Under the pieces are notes generated by a model. The model did not search any database. It was not told where the DNA came from and worked only from the letters and a program-made list of their open reading frames with translations. From positions 186,001 to 250,000 of the forward strand of contig CAIOZU010000018.1 of the NCBI GenBank assembly GCA_903862885.1: DNA of 64,000 nt, given 5' to 3'. The stretch comes from an uncultured Pseudomonadota bacterium (GTDB lineage Bacteria > Pseudomonadota > Gammaproteobacteria > Steroidobacterales > Steroidobacteraceae). Each line of letters opens with the position of its first letter. The first letter of the stretch is position 1. Of the stretch, positions 38,107 through 46,757 are shown in pieces. Both the position numbers and the translations under genes were made by a program.

Positions 38107-39525
38107 ATGCCAACCTCCCGTATTCAAACCACTACAAAAACTCATCCGTTTTCTGATGCGGTCAGTGCATCGCTTTGTTCTTCAATATACAACGGTACGA
38201 CCTTCTTTGGTCACTTCCTTTTGGCGTTCTTATTGATTGGAGTGCCGCATTGGGCCAGCGCCGGACCTGTGGCCTTAGTGGGCGGTACCTTAGTGGATGG
38301 TGCCGGTGGCGCACCGCTCAATCACAGCGTGATTTTGATTAACGAGGATCGCATCACGGCGGTGGGCACGGAAGACACACTGGCGATTCCTTCTGATGCG
38401 ACCGTGATATCAACCCATGGGATGACCGTGCTACCGGGGCTGATTGATATGCAGGTGCATCTGAGCGAGCTGGGACACAGCGACCCAGTCCATTGGCAAG
38501 CGGCTTATCTGCCGATTGCAGAACGGGTGGTGATGCCAGCCGCTGCAAGCGCCCTGCTCTTGTCAGGGGTGACCACCGCGCGCGATGTGGCCTCCCCTGT
38601 GTCTGATGTCTTGTCTGTGCAATCGCGTATTGACGCCTGGCAGACACCGGGGCCCTCTATGTTGATCTCAGGGCCCGCGCTGGTTCGCTATCCGCGGGCT
38701 GATGGTGCGCGCTACTGGCCGATTCAGGGTGTTCAAGATACTCGGGCGACGGTGTCACGATTGGCAGCGCTCGGTGTGAATTATGTGGTGGTCGCGGGAG
38801 CGGCGGATTTTAGTGCGGAAGAATTACAAGCCATCACCCAGACGGTCACCTCCAAGGGATTGTCGTGGTGGGCATTGATTGAGCATGATCCCGATGTGGT
38901 CGCCGCACTGACCGCGGGGGCCACCGGCTTGATGGGTTTTGGCACCGATCTCAATGCGCATTGGTCTGATCTTGCTAAAGGGCTATTGGCGTTGCGCGAA
39001 AGCAAAGGCACGCCAGTGCCTTGGTCGGTCGGCTGTTCCGTGCTCACCCATGTGGCCAGTCTGCGTGACAGTGAAGAGCCGCTGGATGATCCCCAATGGC
39101 AAGCCACGTTACCCCCTTTAGTAGCAGAGGACATCCGCTACTCGATGAACCACTTAGATAGCCGACCGCTTTTCTCCTTGTACTCAATGCGCCGAGCGGT
39201 GCTCGCGACGCGATTAACCGAGGCGCGTACTGCGGGCGCTCAGTTGCTGATGGGTTCAGATGCCGGCGCGCCCGCGCAGTTGACGGCGTTTGCTGCTTGG
39301 CAAGAGGTCGAGGCGCTGGTGCAGGAGGCGGGTCTCACACCCGCGGCTGCTATTCGGGCAGCGACTCTTGATGCGGCTCGAACCTTAGGACTCAGTGCTG
39401 ATATTGGCAGTATTGCGGTAGGCAAGCGAGCAGATATCATTGCGGTTCATGGCGATCTATTGCGTCACGTGGATCGTCTTCAGGATGTCGCGATAGTGAT
39501 CCATCGTGGCGTCCGTTACCGTTAA
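38101..39525 (+). CDS. Exported amidohydrolase-like protein with missing metal ligands
   Basis: A 474-residue protein of the amidohydrolase superfamily, imidazolonepropionase-like branch, with a hydrophobic export segment at about 36-53 (FGHFLLAFLLIGVPHWASA). The overall fold markers are clear: GGTLVDGAGGAPLNHSVILI, TVLPGLIDMQVHLSE, LLMGSDAGAPAQ and IAVGKRADIIAV. However, the metal-binding HxH is QVH, the usual bridging Lys region reads VVVAGAADF, and the helix that normally gives IEHG reads LMGFGT. Only the late Asp is kept, so it may be a pseudoenzyme. The start is uncertain: ATG 38101 or 38107, with no clear ribosome site. Confidence 0.75.
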   Translation: MHMPTSRIQTTTKTHPFSDAVSASLCSSIYNGTTFFGHFLLAFLLIGVPHWASAGPVALVGGTLVDGAGGAPLNHSVILINEDRITAVGTEDTLAIPSDATVISTHGMTVLPGLIDMQVHLSELGHSDPVHWQAAYLPIAERVVMPAAASALLLSGVTTARDVASPVSDVLSVQSRIDAWQTPGPSMLISGPALVRYPRADGARYWPIQGVQDTRATVSRLAALGVNYVVVAGAADFSAEELQAITQTVTSKGLSWWALIEHDPDVVAALTAGATGLMGFGTDLNAHWSDLAKGLLALRESKGTPVPWSVGCSVLTHVASLRDSEEPLDDPQWQATLPPLVAEDIRYSMNHLDSRPLFSLYSMRRAVLATRLTEARTAGAQLLMGSDAGAPAQLTAFAAWQEVEALVQEAGLTPAAAIRAATLDAARTLGLSADIGSIAVGKRADIIAVHGDLLRHVDRLQDVAIVIHRGVRYR

Positions 39526-39543
39526 GCATCAGAAGAGGTTTAT

Positions 39544-39885
39544 ATGTCGGCTTTGCTCATTCGTGGTGCGTGCGCCATCATCGGATTTTGGCTTGCCACC
39601 CAGTGGGTGAATGGCGTGGTCTTTGATGATTCGGCCACTTTATTGTTCGCCGGATTACTGTTGGGGGTGATTAATGCAGTGATGAAACCGATTCTTGTCA
39701 TCTTGACGTTACCGATCACTGTCATGACCCTAGGATTGTTTTTATTCGTGATTAACGCGGCAACGGTTGCCCTAGTGGCGTGGCTACTACCCGGTATGCA
39801 TGTCGCCGGCTTTCACGCGGCGTTGATGAGTGCGATCTTAGTCAGCCTAGTCAGTTGGGTGGGCAATGCATTTGCGCGCTCATAA
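39544..39885 (+). CDS. Small four-helix membrane protein (PF04020 'phage holin family' type)
   Basis: A 113-residue protein with about four transmembrane helices and the family feature GLLLGVINAVMKPILVILTLPITVMTLGLFLFVINA (residues about 37-72, read as contiguous blocks). The family is called 'phage holin family' in databases but is widespread in chromosomes, and no prophage is present here. GAGG lies five bases before ATG 39544. It is 18 bases after the amidohydrolase and probably co-transcribed. Confidence 0.85.
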   Translation: MSALLIRGACAIIGFWLATQWVNGVVFDDSATLLFAGLLLGVINAVMKPILVILTLPITVMTLGLFLFVINAATVALVAWLLPGMHVAGFHAALMSAILVSLVSWVGNAFARS

Positions 39886-39902
39886 GATCTGGCTAGGCTC
39901 CG

Positions 39903-40832
39903 CTAGGCGCTTGCTTCAGTCGGCGTCTCTTGTGCTCGACTATTAGAAGGCTCACCCAAAGACACTAGGATCACACCCAGCAAAATAATGCCCATCCCAG
40001 TCAACTGGTGGCCTGACATGCCTTCATGGAGCGCGAGCCACCCGACCAATGCCGCGATGGCAGGATTGACATAGGCATAAGTGGACAGTAGCGCCGGTGA
40101 GGTATAGCGCGTCAGATAATTAAAAGCGGTATACCCGATGCAAGAACTACCGAGCATTAAGCAGACGACGGCGCTGATACTACCGATATGCCAGTGCCAT
40201 CGGGGGAGTTCATTGAGACTGAATCCGAGTCCGGCGAGCATGATCCCACCTGTCAGCATCGTCACTGCAGTGAACATCAGCATGGGAGTTCGCGTGTGCG
40301 CGCGCGCGTAATAAATAGAACCCATTGCCCATGATAAGCACGCCAAGATGATAACCATCTGCCAGCCAAAATGACTAAGAGAAAAGCCGTCGTGTGGCCA
40401 AACTAAGAAGCCTACGCCAATAAAACCAAGACACACGCCAGTTGAAACCAATGGCGTCAGACGGTGGCCGCGTGCGCCGAGTGTCCCCAGTAGTGAGATC
40501 CACAACGCCCCGCTGGCATTGAGTAAAGCGGATTGGTTGGAGGCAACATGCTGCATGGCGAACACATTGACACCGGCGGAGCCGACCACTTGGAGCACGC
40601 CCATAATCAGAAAGTGTCGCCACTCGCGACGCTCACGGGGCAACGATTCACCGCGATAGGAAGCGAGCGCCCACAGTAGCAGGCCCGCGCCGATAAAGCG
40701 TACTGAAGCCGCCAAAAATGGCGGCAGCTCACCGACCATATATTTAGAGACGGCGAAGCTTGAGCCCCAGATTAAGTAGACCGAAGCCAAGCAGGCGTAA
40801 ATCAGCCAAGGCTTTGTGGGGGTTTGTCTCAT
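39903..40832 (-). CDS. DMT-superfamily (EamA) transporter
   Basis: A membrane exporter/permease of about 309 residues with two EamA repeats and ten predicted helices: LASVYLIWGSSFAVSKY in the first repeat, and YLTRYTSPALLSTYAYVNP in the second. ATG 40830-40832 shares one base with the stop of the upstream OPT gene, which indicates coupling; the open frame to 40961 overlaps OPT coding sequence and is rejected. The substrate is unknown, but metabolites or amino acids are usual for the family. Confidence 0.87.
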   Translation of the reverse strand: MRQTPTKPWLIYACLASVYLIWGSSFAVSKYMVGELPPFLAASVRFIGAGLLLWALASYRGESLPRERREWRHFLIMGVLQVVGSAGVNVFAMQHVASNQSALLNASGALWISLLGTLGARGHRLTPLVSTGVCLGFIGVGFLVWPHDGFSLSHFGWQMVIILACLSWAMGSIYYARAHTRTPMLMFTAVTMLTGGIMLAGLGFSLNELPRWHWHIGSISAVVCLMLGSSCIGYTAFNYLTRYTSPALLSTYAYVNPAIAALVGWLALHEGMSGHQLTGMGIILLGVILVSLGEPSNSRAQETPTEASA

Positions 40833-42748
40833 CAGAGGGGGGCAGTGCGAATGGCCTGTCGGTACAGTTGCCAGCCAATGAGTGCTACACCCGCCAGACC
40901 AAACCACTGACCGAACTGCGCGCTGTCTGGCAGCGACAGCACATCGATACGACCCGTCCATACGATGGGGATAGCAATGAGCACACCGATAATCGCCTCA
41001 CCAGCAATCAGTCCAGACGCAAACAGCAAACCACTGCGTCGAGCACTCTCTGTATCTAGGGGTGCTTTTTGCCTCGCATGGTAGCGATCAGCCATCTCAG
41101 CCAGTAAGCTGCCTAAGAATATAGGACTCGTGTATTCGAGGGGTAGATAGATGCCCACTGCAATAGCAAGCACCGGTGCACGCCAGCGCCCGCCGCCGCG
41201 TTCAAGCCACGCATCCAACAGGATAACGCCAACGCCGACGGCCGCACCTAAAGCGATCATGTCCCAGGGAAGTCCGCCATTAAAGATGCCTTGCGCGACT
41301 GCGGCCATGAGGGTTGCTTGTGGTGCGTTGAGCGCGTGTACCCCGACGTGGGCCGGAGTACCTATTCCATAGGCGCTCAATAATAAGTTCAGTACCGGCG
41401 CCATGACCGCCGCCCCTGATACCGCGCCGATGGCAAGCATCACCTGTTGACGCCAGGGTGAGGCGCCGAGTAGGCGACCGGCTTTTAAGTCTTGCAGATT
41501 ATCACCAGCGACCGCCGCAGCACTGCAGGTGACAGCACCAATTAGAATGGCGGCGACCGGACCCACCACGCTGCCAGGCCCCAAAAAAAACAGCAACACC
41601 AAAGAGGAGAACAAAATAGTTGAAATGGTGATGCCAGACACCGGGTTATTAGAGGATCCAACTAATCCGGCCATGTAGCCGCTGACCGATGAGAATACAA
41701 AGCCTGCCACGATCATGATCAGTGACATCGCCACTGCAATACCGACGCTATGAACGACTGCGTGATAGAGCACGAACAACGGAATCACAAATAACCCGAT
41801 ACCAAGCAAAATGAGGCTCATCGGCAGATCACGCTCTGTCTCTATCACCGCTCGCTCTTGGCCTCGGATACTCAGACCGCTGCGGATGCCCGATAGCAGC
41901 GAGTGCCGCAGACTCCACAAGGCCCATAAGCCACCGATCAACATCGCACCGACACCGATATAGCGAACCTTCATACTCCAGATCAGCGTCGCTGCGGTTT
42001 CTGCATCGACACCCGCCAGTTTGCTCGACAGGAGTGGATCAAGATCGCTAAAAAAACCGTGGTAAATCGGCATAAACACCCACCAAGCGAGTAAGCCGCC
42101 CGCCAGCATCACTAAGCCCACATTAAGGCCTACGATGTAGCCGACGCCTAAAAGCGCCGGGGAAAGGTTGACGCCGAAATACGCGATCCCGCGTTTGGCC
42201 ACGAAGCCTGCCAACGTGAAAGATTCAGGGACCAGTCGTAGGCCTGACATGAGTAACTTAAAGCCGGCACCGATCGCTGCCGCCCACCCAAGTGCTCTCG
42301 CGCCCTCTGCCGCCCCGCTACCGGCACGCAGTAACTCGGCCGTCGCGACACCTTCTGGAAATTGAAGATCCTGATCAATAATCAAGGTCCGACGCAGTGG
42401 CACAGAGAACAGTACGCCCAGTAAGCCACCCAGGCCGATAATGGAGAACACCCACCAGTAATCAAAGCGCGACCAGTGACCCAATAAAATCAGTGCCGGC
42501 AAAGTAAACACCGTGCCGGCGGCGATGGATGAGCCTGCTGAGGCACCGGTGGCAACGATGTTGTTTTCCAACAGATTGCTGCGGCCCAATAGACGCAGCA
42601 CACCCATTGAGATCACCGCCGCCGGAATGGCAGTCGCCACCGTTAACCCAGCGAATAGCCCGAGATAGGCATTAGCCGCTGTCAACACCACGGTGAGGAT
42701 GATCGATAAGAGGACAGCGCGAACACTGAGCTGCGGAGATGTCGACAT
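40832..42748 (-). CDS. OPT-family oligopeptide transporter
   Basis: A 638-residue transporter of the oligopeptide transporter family, with about 15-16 hydrophobic segments. LTAANAYLGLFAGLTVATAIPAAVISMGVLR (residues about 20-50), GSSNNPVSGITISTI and GDNLQDLKAGRLLGASPWRQQ are family features. It lies 32 bases after the POT gene with a GAGG site before ATG 42748, and is coupled to the downstream DMT gene. It probably takes up peptides or metal-chelating peptides. Confidence 0.9.
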   Translation of the reverse strand: MSTSPQLSVRAVLLSIILTVVLTAANAYLGLFAGLTVATAIPAAVISMGVLRLLGRSNLLENNIVATGASAGSSIAAGTVFTLPALILLGHWSRFDYWWVFSIIGLGGLLGVLFSVPLRRTLIIDQDLQFPEGVATAELLRAGSGAAEGARALGWAAAIGAGFKLLMSGLRLVPESFTLAGFVAKRGIAYFGVNLSPALLGVGYIVGLNVGLVMLAGGLLAWWVFMPIYHGFFSDLDPLLSSKLAGVDAETAATLIWSMKVRYIGVGAMLIGGLWALWSLRHSLLSGIRSGLSIRGQERAVIETERDLPMSLILLGIGLFVIPLFVLYHAVVHSVGIAVAMSLIMIVAGFVFSSVSGYMAGLVGSSNNPVSGITISTILFSSLVLLFFLGPGSVVGPVAAILIGAVTCSAAAVAGDNLQDLKAGRLLGASPWRQQVMLAIGAVSGAAVMAPVLNLLLSAYGIGTPAHVGVHALNAPQATLMAAVAQGIFNGGLPWDMIALGAAVGVGVILLDAWLERGGGRWRAPVLAIAVGIYLPLEYTSPIFLGSLLAEMADRYHARQKAPLDTESARRSGLLFASGLIAGEAIIGVLIAIPIVWTGRIDVLSLPDSAQFGQWFGLAGVALIGWQLYRQAIRTAPL

Positions 42749-42780
42749 GATGACCTCGGTATCGTTCGGTGCGGACGGTC

Positions 42781-44280
42781 TTAGTGAATCGGTCCCATCC
42801 AGCGACGCAGAATAGGAGTTGCCAGTAGTACCACCGCGCCGGCGCCGACGCCGATGAGGGTCATGTGCGTGAACTCCGTGGGCATGGTGGCGACCTCACT
42901 GCCTATTTCGCCGCCGATCAACCCAGCCACCAGATTGCCGATCGCCGCGCCTAAGAACCAGGTGCCCATCATTTGGCTGGCAAATCGCGTGGGCGCCAGT
43001 TTGGTGACATTGGATAACCCAATCGGGCTTAAGCACAGCTCTCCACAGGTATGGAGTAAGTAGGTGAGTAGCAGCCACTGGGGACCGACTTTGCCCCCGG
43101 TACTTAGGATGAGTTGTGCGGCCCCTATTAAGACCGCGAAGCCTAGCCCGAGCAGAATGAGCCCAAACCCAAATTTCAGGGGCGCTGAAGGATCGAGATG
43201 ACGACGGCCTAAGGCAATCCACAGCCAAGCAAAAAACGGCGAAAGCAAAATGATGTAGAGCGAGTTAATGGTTTGATACCAACTGGTCGGATGCTGATGC
43301 CCTTCAAACCAACCGCCGAATAAACTGCGATCGGTAAGATCACGGGCGAATAGGTTAAAAGTCGTTGCGGCTTGTTCAAAGCCAGCCCAGAACAATGCAG
43401 CACAAAGAAAAAATACAATGATTACCAAGACGCGCTTTTTCTCAGCGGCCTCTAGGCCACCCCATAGCAACACGCTGCCGAAAAAGCCAACGGCACACAC
43501 CAGCATGACTTGACCCATGGTATTGGCGACTTGGGCCGCATTGATGGAAATGAAGCCTGCCAATATGGAAGCAATCGTAATGGCCAGTATGCTCAAGCCA
43601 CCTAACAACCACTGACCACTGCGACGCCGCTCCGCGGGGGTGCTGCTTTTAGGTAGCAGACCCGCGTCACCGAGGTAATGGCTGGTCATTCGATACTGAA
43701 ATAGGCCAATCAACATGGCGACGCCCGCGGTGAGAAAGCCCCAGTGATAACCCAAGGTTTCACCAATCGTTCCGGATACCAATGGCGCGAGGGCGCCACC
43801 CAAATTGATGCCCATGTAAAAAAGAGAAAAGCCCGCATCTCGACGAGCGCCCGGTTGGCCACGGTACAAATCACCGACGATGGCGCTGATGTTCGGCTTT
43901 AGTAACCCAGTACCCAATGCAATCATCAGTAAGCCAAGGTAGAACATCTCGGTGATGGGCGTGGCCATCATGAAATGACCCAAAGCAATCATGATGCCGC
44001 CGTACCAAACGCTTTTCCTTTGTCCTAGCAATCGATCGGCGATCCAGCCACCGGGCAGCGCGAATAAGTACACGGCACCCGTGTAGATGCCGTAAATAGC
44101 GCCCGCCGTTTTGTTATCAACTCCTAAACCGCCTTTCGCGAGACTGGCGGTAAGAAAAAGAACCAACAGCGCCCGCATGCCGTAGTAGCTGAAACGTTCA
44201 AAGAATTCAGTAAAAAATAAGGTGGCAAGCCCTCGGGGGTGGCCAAAGAACTGAGCAGGTGCCGTGTCGGTGTGGGTCAT
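42781..44280 (-). CDS. POT-family proton-dependent peptide transporter
   Basis: A 499-residue MFS transporter of the proton-coupled oligopeptide (PTR2) family, with about 12-14 helices. The signature EFFERFSYYGMRALLVLFL near residue 30 includes the proton-coupling ExxER region, and the second signature FSLFYMGINLGGALAPLVSG lies near 150. It is the first gene of a minus-strand POT-OPT-DMT unit, and imports di- and tripeptides. Confidence 0.93.
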   Translation of the reverse strand: MTHTDTAPAQFFGHPRGLATLFFTEFFERFSYYGMRALLVLFLTASLAKGGLGVDNKTAGAIYGIYTGAVYLFALPGGWIADRLLGQRKSVWYGGIMIALGHFMMATPITEMFYLGLLMIALGTGLLKPNISAIVGDLYRGQPGARRDAGFSLFYMGINLGGALAPLVSGTIGETLGYHWGFLTAGVAMLIGLFQYRMTSHYLGDAGLLPKSSTPAERRRSGQWLLGGLSILAITIASILAGFISINAAQVANTMGQVMLVCAVGFFGSVLLWGGLEAAEKKRVLVIIVFFLCAALFWAGFEQAATTFNLFARDLTDRSLFGGWFEGHQHPTSWYQTINSLYIILLSPFFAWLWIALGRRHLDPSAPLKFGFGLILLGLGFAVLIGAAQLILSTGGKVGPQWLLLTYLLHTCGELCLSPIGLSNVTKLAPTRFASQMMGTWFLGAAIGNLVAGLIGGEIGSEVATMPTEFTHMTLIGVGAGAVVLLATPILRRWMGPIH

Positions 44281-44346
44281 AGTAGCCTCAAGTTGAATAC
44301 AGGCGATCGGCGCCCTTGGTGTGGCTGCCTTAGTCAGGCGTTTAAA

Positions 44347-45135
44347 TCAGTCACTACTTGATTGAGCACGTTCTTCACGGGCCCGCGCACCCAGTGTGCT
44401 ATTGACCAGCAGACGGGCCATGACAATACCAATCTCATAGAGACCATACATGGGTAGGGCCATGATCGTCATAGAAATGACATCGGGTGGTGTGATGACG
44501 GCGGCTTGAATGAAAACCGCAATCAGCACATAGCCGCGATTCTTGGTTAGCGTGTCTAACTTGACGAGGCCAGTCCAAACCAACAGCACAATCGCCACAG
44601 GGATTTCAAAAGCGATCCCAAAGGCCAGAAACAGCAGCAGGACGAAGTCCAAATACTGGGTCATATCGGTCATCATCTGCACGCCCACCGGGGTAGTGGC
44701 AGTGAAAAACGCAAACATGACGGGGAAGACCGCGAAGTACGCGAAGGCGATGCCAGCGTAAAAAAGTAATACGCTAGAAACCAGCAGCGGTACAGCAAAG
44801 CGGCGTTCATGACGATATAAGCCAGGTGCCACGAAGGCCCACACTTGATACAGCACATAAGGCATCGCTGCGATCAAAGCCACATAGAAAGCCAGCTTGA
44901 AGGGCGTCACGAGCGGCGCCATGACGCTAGTGGAAATCATGGTGGCACCCTTAGGCAGCACCTTGCGTAAGGGTTGACTGACCCAAGTGAATAAGTTGTT
45001 GCCGTATACCATGCACGGCAGAGCGACAATGCCAACGGCGATCAAGGATCGTAACAGGCGCGTGCGCAGCTCGAGTAGATGCGAGATCAGGGTGCCTTCG
45101 GCGAGCGACTCTGGGCTCGGTTCAGGCGGGGTCAT
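44347..45135 (-). CDS. tatC: Twin-arginine translocase subunit TatC
   Basis: TatC of about 262 residues with six transmembrane helices, the receptor for twin-arginine signal peptides. HLLELRTRLLRSLIAV at the N-terminus, YQVWAFVAPGLYRHER with the conserved Glu, and the AVITPPDVISM loop are present. The start ATG 45135 overlaps the tatB end by 14 bases; an ORF extension to 45180 is not needed. The order tatA-tatB-tatC is canonical. Confidence 0.96.
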   Translation of the reverse strand: MTPPEPSPESLAEGTLISHLLELRTRLLRSLIAVGIVALPCMVYGNNLFTWVSQPLRKVLPKGATMISTSVMAPLVTPFKLAFYVALIAAMPYVLYQVWAFVAPGLYRHERRFAVPLLVSSVLLFYAGIAFAYFAVFPVMFAFFTATTPVGVQMMTDMTQYLDFVLLLFLAFGIAFEIPVAIVLLVWTGLVKLDTLTKNRGYVLIAVFIQAAVITPPDVISMTIMALPMYGLYEIGIVMARLLVNSTLGARAREERAQSSSD

Positions 45136-45586
45136 GGGGCGACGATGTGGGGGTTGGCCCTGGCGGCGGTGAGAGGCCAAAGCTGTGTTGCAACGGCACA
45201 GGCTCCGGTGCGGGTTGGGTGACCGGCGTTTTGGTTACCGGGGTGATCGACGTGACGGGTGCGATCTGTTGTGTGGCGGGCGGTGCTTCATGGATGGGGG
45301 AGGCCACGTGCGCGGACGACGCTTGGTGTGGATCGACCGCAACGGTGACCGGTGCCTCCGCTAGGGGGGGTGATGCGGGTTGCGGGGTCGCGGCGGGTTG
45401 GATGCTTTGTTCGCGGACCAACTCATCAAGGCGCACTTCATGTTCGAGTTGCGAGGACAGTTGGCGGGCCATGGCGCGTGCCCGCCCGATGAAGCGGCCA
45501 ATATCAGCGGCGAGCTTCGGCAATCGTTCCGGTCCTAACACCAGAAGCGCTAACACCATGATGACTAGGATTTCGCTGAAACCCAT
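45122..45586 (-). CDS. tatB: Sec-independent protein translocase protein TatB
   Basis: TatB of 154 residues: one N-terminal helix with FSEILVIMVLALLVLGPERLP, an amphipathic helix (GRFIGRARAMARQLSSQLEHE), then a long Pro/Ala/Thr-rich tail from about residue 65. It forms the receptor complex with TatC. Confidence 0.95.
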   Translation of the reverse strand: MGFSEILVIMVLALLVLGPERLPKLAADIGRFIGRARAMARQLSSQLEHEVRLDELVREQSIQPAATPQPASPPLAEAPVTVAVDPHQASSAHVASPIHEAPPATQQIAPVTSITPVTKTPVTQPAPEPVPLQHSFGLSPPPGPTPTSSPHDPA

Positions 45587-45628
45587 GTGATGGTCTCAAT
45601 AAAACAAGGGGGGGCTACCGATTCCCAT

Positions 45629-45886
45629 TCACACCTTGGGCTTCTGCTCTGAGTTGACTGCGCTCGATGGATCAGCGGCAGAAAAATCAGCGTCGCGACC
45701 TGGAAGGTGTTGCAACGGTGGACGGGCTTCTGCCACCACCTCTTTGTCACCTGCATCCATGGCTTTTTTAAAGCCTCGGACCGCATCGCCCAAATCTGAG
45801 CCGAGCGTTTTGATTTTTTTGCTGCCGAAAAACACCAGTCCGATCAGCAGGATAACCAATAGTTCGCGAAAACCAATACCGCCCAT
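45629..45886 (-). CDS. tatA: Sec-independent protein translocase protein TatA
   Basis: TatA of 85 residues, the pore-forming subunit. It has the short helix FRELLVILLIGLVFFGSKKI, an amphipathic helix (LGSDLGDAVRGFKKAM) and a charged tail. ATG 45884-45886 has GGAG six bases upstream; the open frame to 45985 is not coding. Confidence 0.95.
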   Translation of the reverse strand: MGGIGFRELLVILLIGLVFFGSKKIKTLGSDLGDAVRGFKKAMDAGDKEVVAEARPPLQHLPGRDADFSAADPSSAVNSEQKPKV

Positions 45887-45960
45887 GACACGCTCCAAGG
45901 CCCACGAGATAGTGGACTTATTATACTCCAACCCTAGGATCGAGCCGTGCACGATCCGAT

Positions 45961-46407
45961 CTATTTCGGGCTGACTTCCAGCCAAAAGGTCACGGGGCCG
46001 TCGTTGGTCAGGGCGACCTGCATCGGGGCAGCAAATTGGCCCGTGGCCACGGAGGGTAATTGCCGACGGGCTCGCTCGACGAAGTAGTCGTAAAGGTGTT
46101 TGGCCTCATCCGGCGGCGCAGCGTGACTAAAGCCAGGGCGATTTCCCTGTGCGGTGTCGGCGGCCAGCGTGAACTGTGACACCACCAGTAAGGCGCCGCC
46201 GCTTTCTAGCAAACTGATGTTCATTTTGCCGCCGGTGTCCTCAAACACTCGATAATTGATAAGGCGCTCGAGCAGACGATCCGCTGCCTGCTCCGTGTCA
46301 CCCCGTTGGATGCCAAGCAGAACCAACAGGCCCGCGCCGATGGCGCCTACCGCTGAACCGTGGACCGTGACTGAAGCTTCAGTCACTCGCTGTAGCAATC
46401 CGATCAT
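45961..46407 (-). CDS. dtd: D-aminoacyl-tRNA deacylase
   Basis: DTD, 148 residues, which removes D-amino acids (and glycine from tRNA-Ala) mis-attached to tRNA. The signature loops [10 protein letters not shown] and the Gly-cisPro loop [12 protein letters not shown] are both present. ATG lies at 46407. It stands 75 bases upstream of tatA on the same strand. Confidence 0.95.
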   Translation of the reverse strand: MIGLLQRVTEASVTVHGSAVGAIGAGLLVLLGIQRGDTEQAADRLLERLINYRVFEDTGGKMNISLLESGGALLVVSQFTLAADTAQGNRPGFSHAAPPDEAKHLYDYFVERARRQLPSVATGQFAAPMQVALTNDGPVTFWLEVSPK

Positions 46408-46757
46408 AAAATGACCTCATTATTCCACTTAATAATATGAATCATGAATTAATGAACTATAATTTCCACTTTATTAATAATAACCTTAAAGTGGTATTAA
46501 TTTATTTATAAAGTCTATATATATTCAATTTGTGGTAAATTTAGACAATTAAACGCTATTTTCTTTTGAAATTTTCTTATTAACTCGATTCAGACGCGCT
46601 GATCCCGCCGTCTTGAAGGGCAGTGCGCCGTTCGGTTTGCGGCGTGGGTATCGAGGCCGATGATCGATAAGCGGCACGCGCAGCGATCGCGGTTAAATTA
46701 AAATAAGCACCCTGCTCATCCGAGCACCCTATCGCATCTGTCAGCGGAGCCCTCACT
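46408..46757. other. AT-rich intergenic island between dtd and the fumarase gene
   Basis: About 350 bases without a gene. The first 180 bases (46410-46590) are extremely A/T-rich, unlike anything else in the window. They hold an 8-base inverted repeat CCACTTTA (46466-46473) / TAAAGTGG (46487-46494) and a further CCACTT copy at 46425-46430. The rest returns to normal composition and leads to the GTG of the fumarase gene. It is likely a regulatory or protein-binding region. Confidence 0.55.

Noticed and set aside
39544-39885. Prophage remnant suggested by a 'phage holin family' protein
   Set aside because: The family is common in bacterial chromosomes and no other phage gene is nearby.
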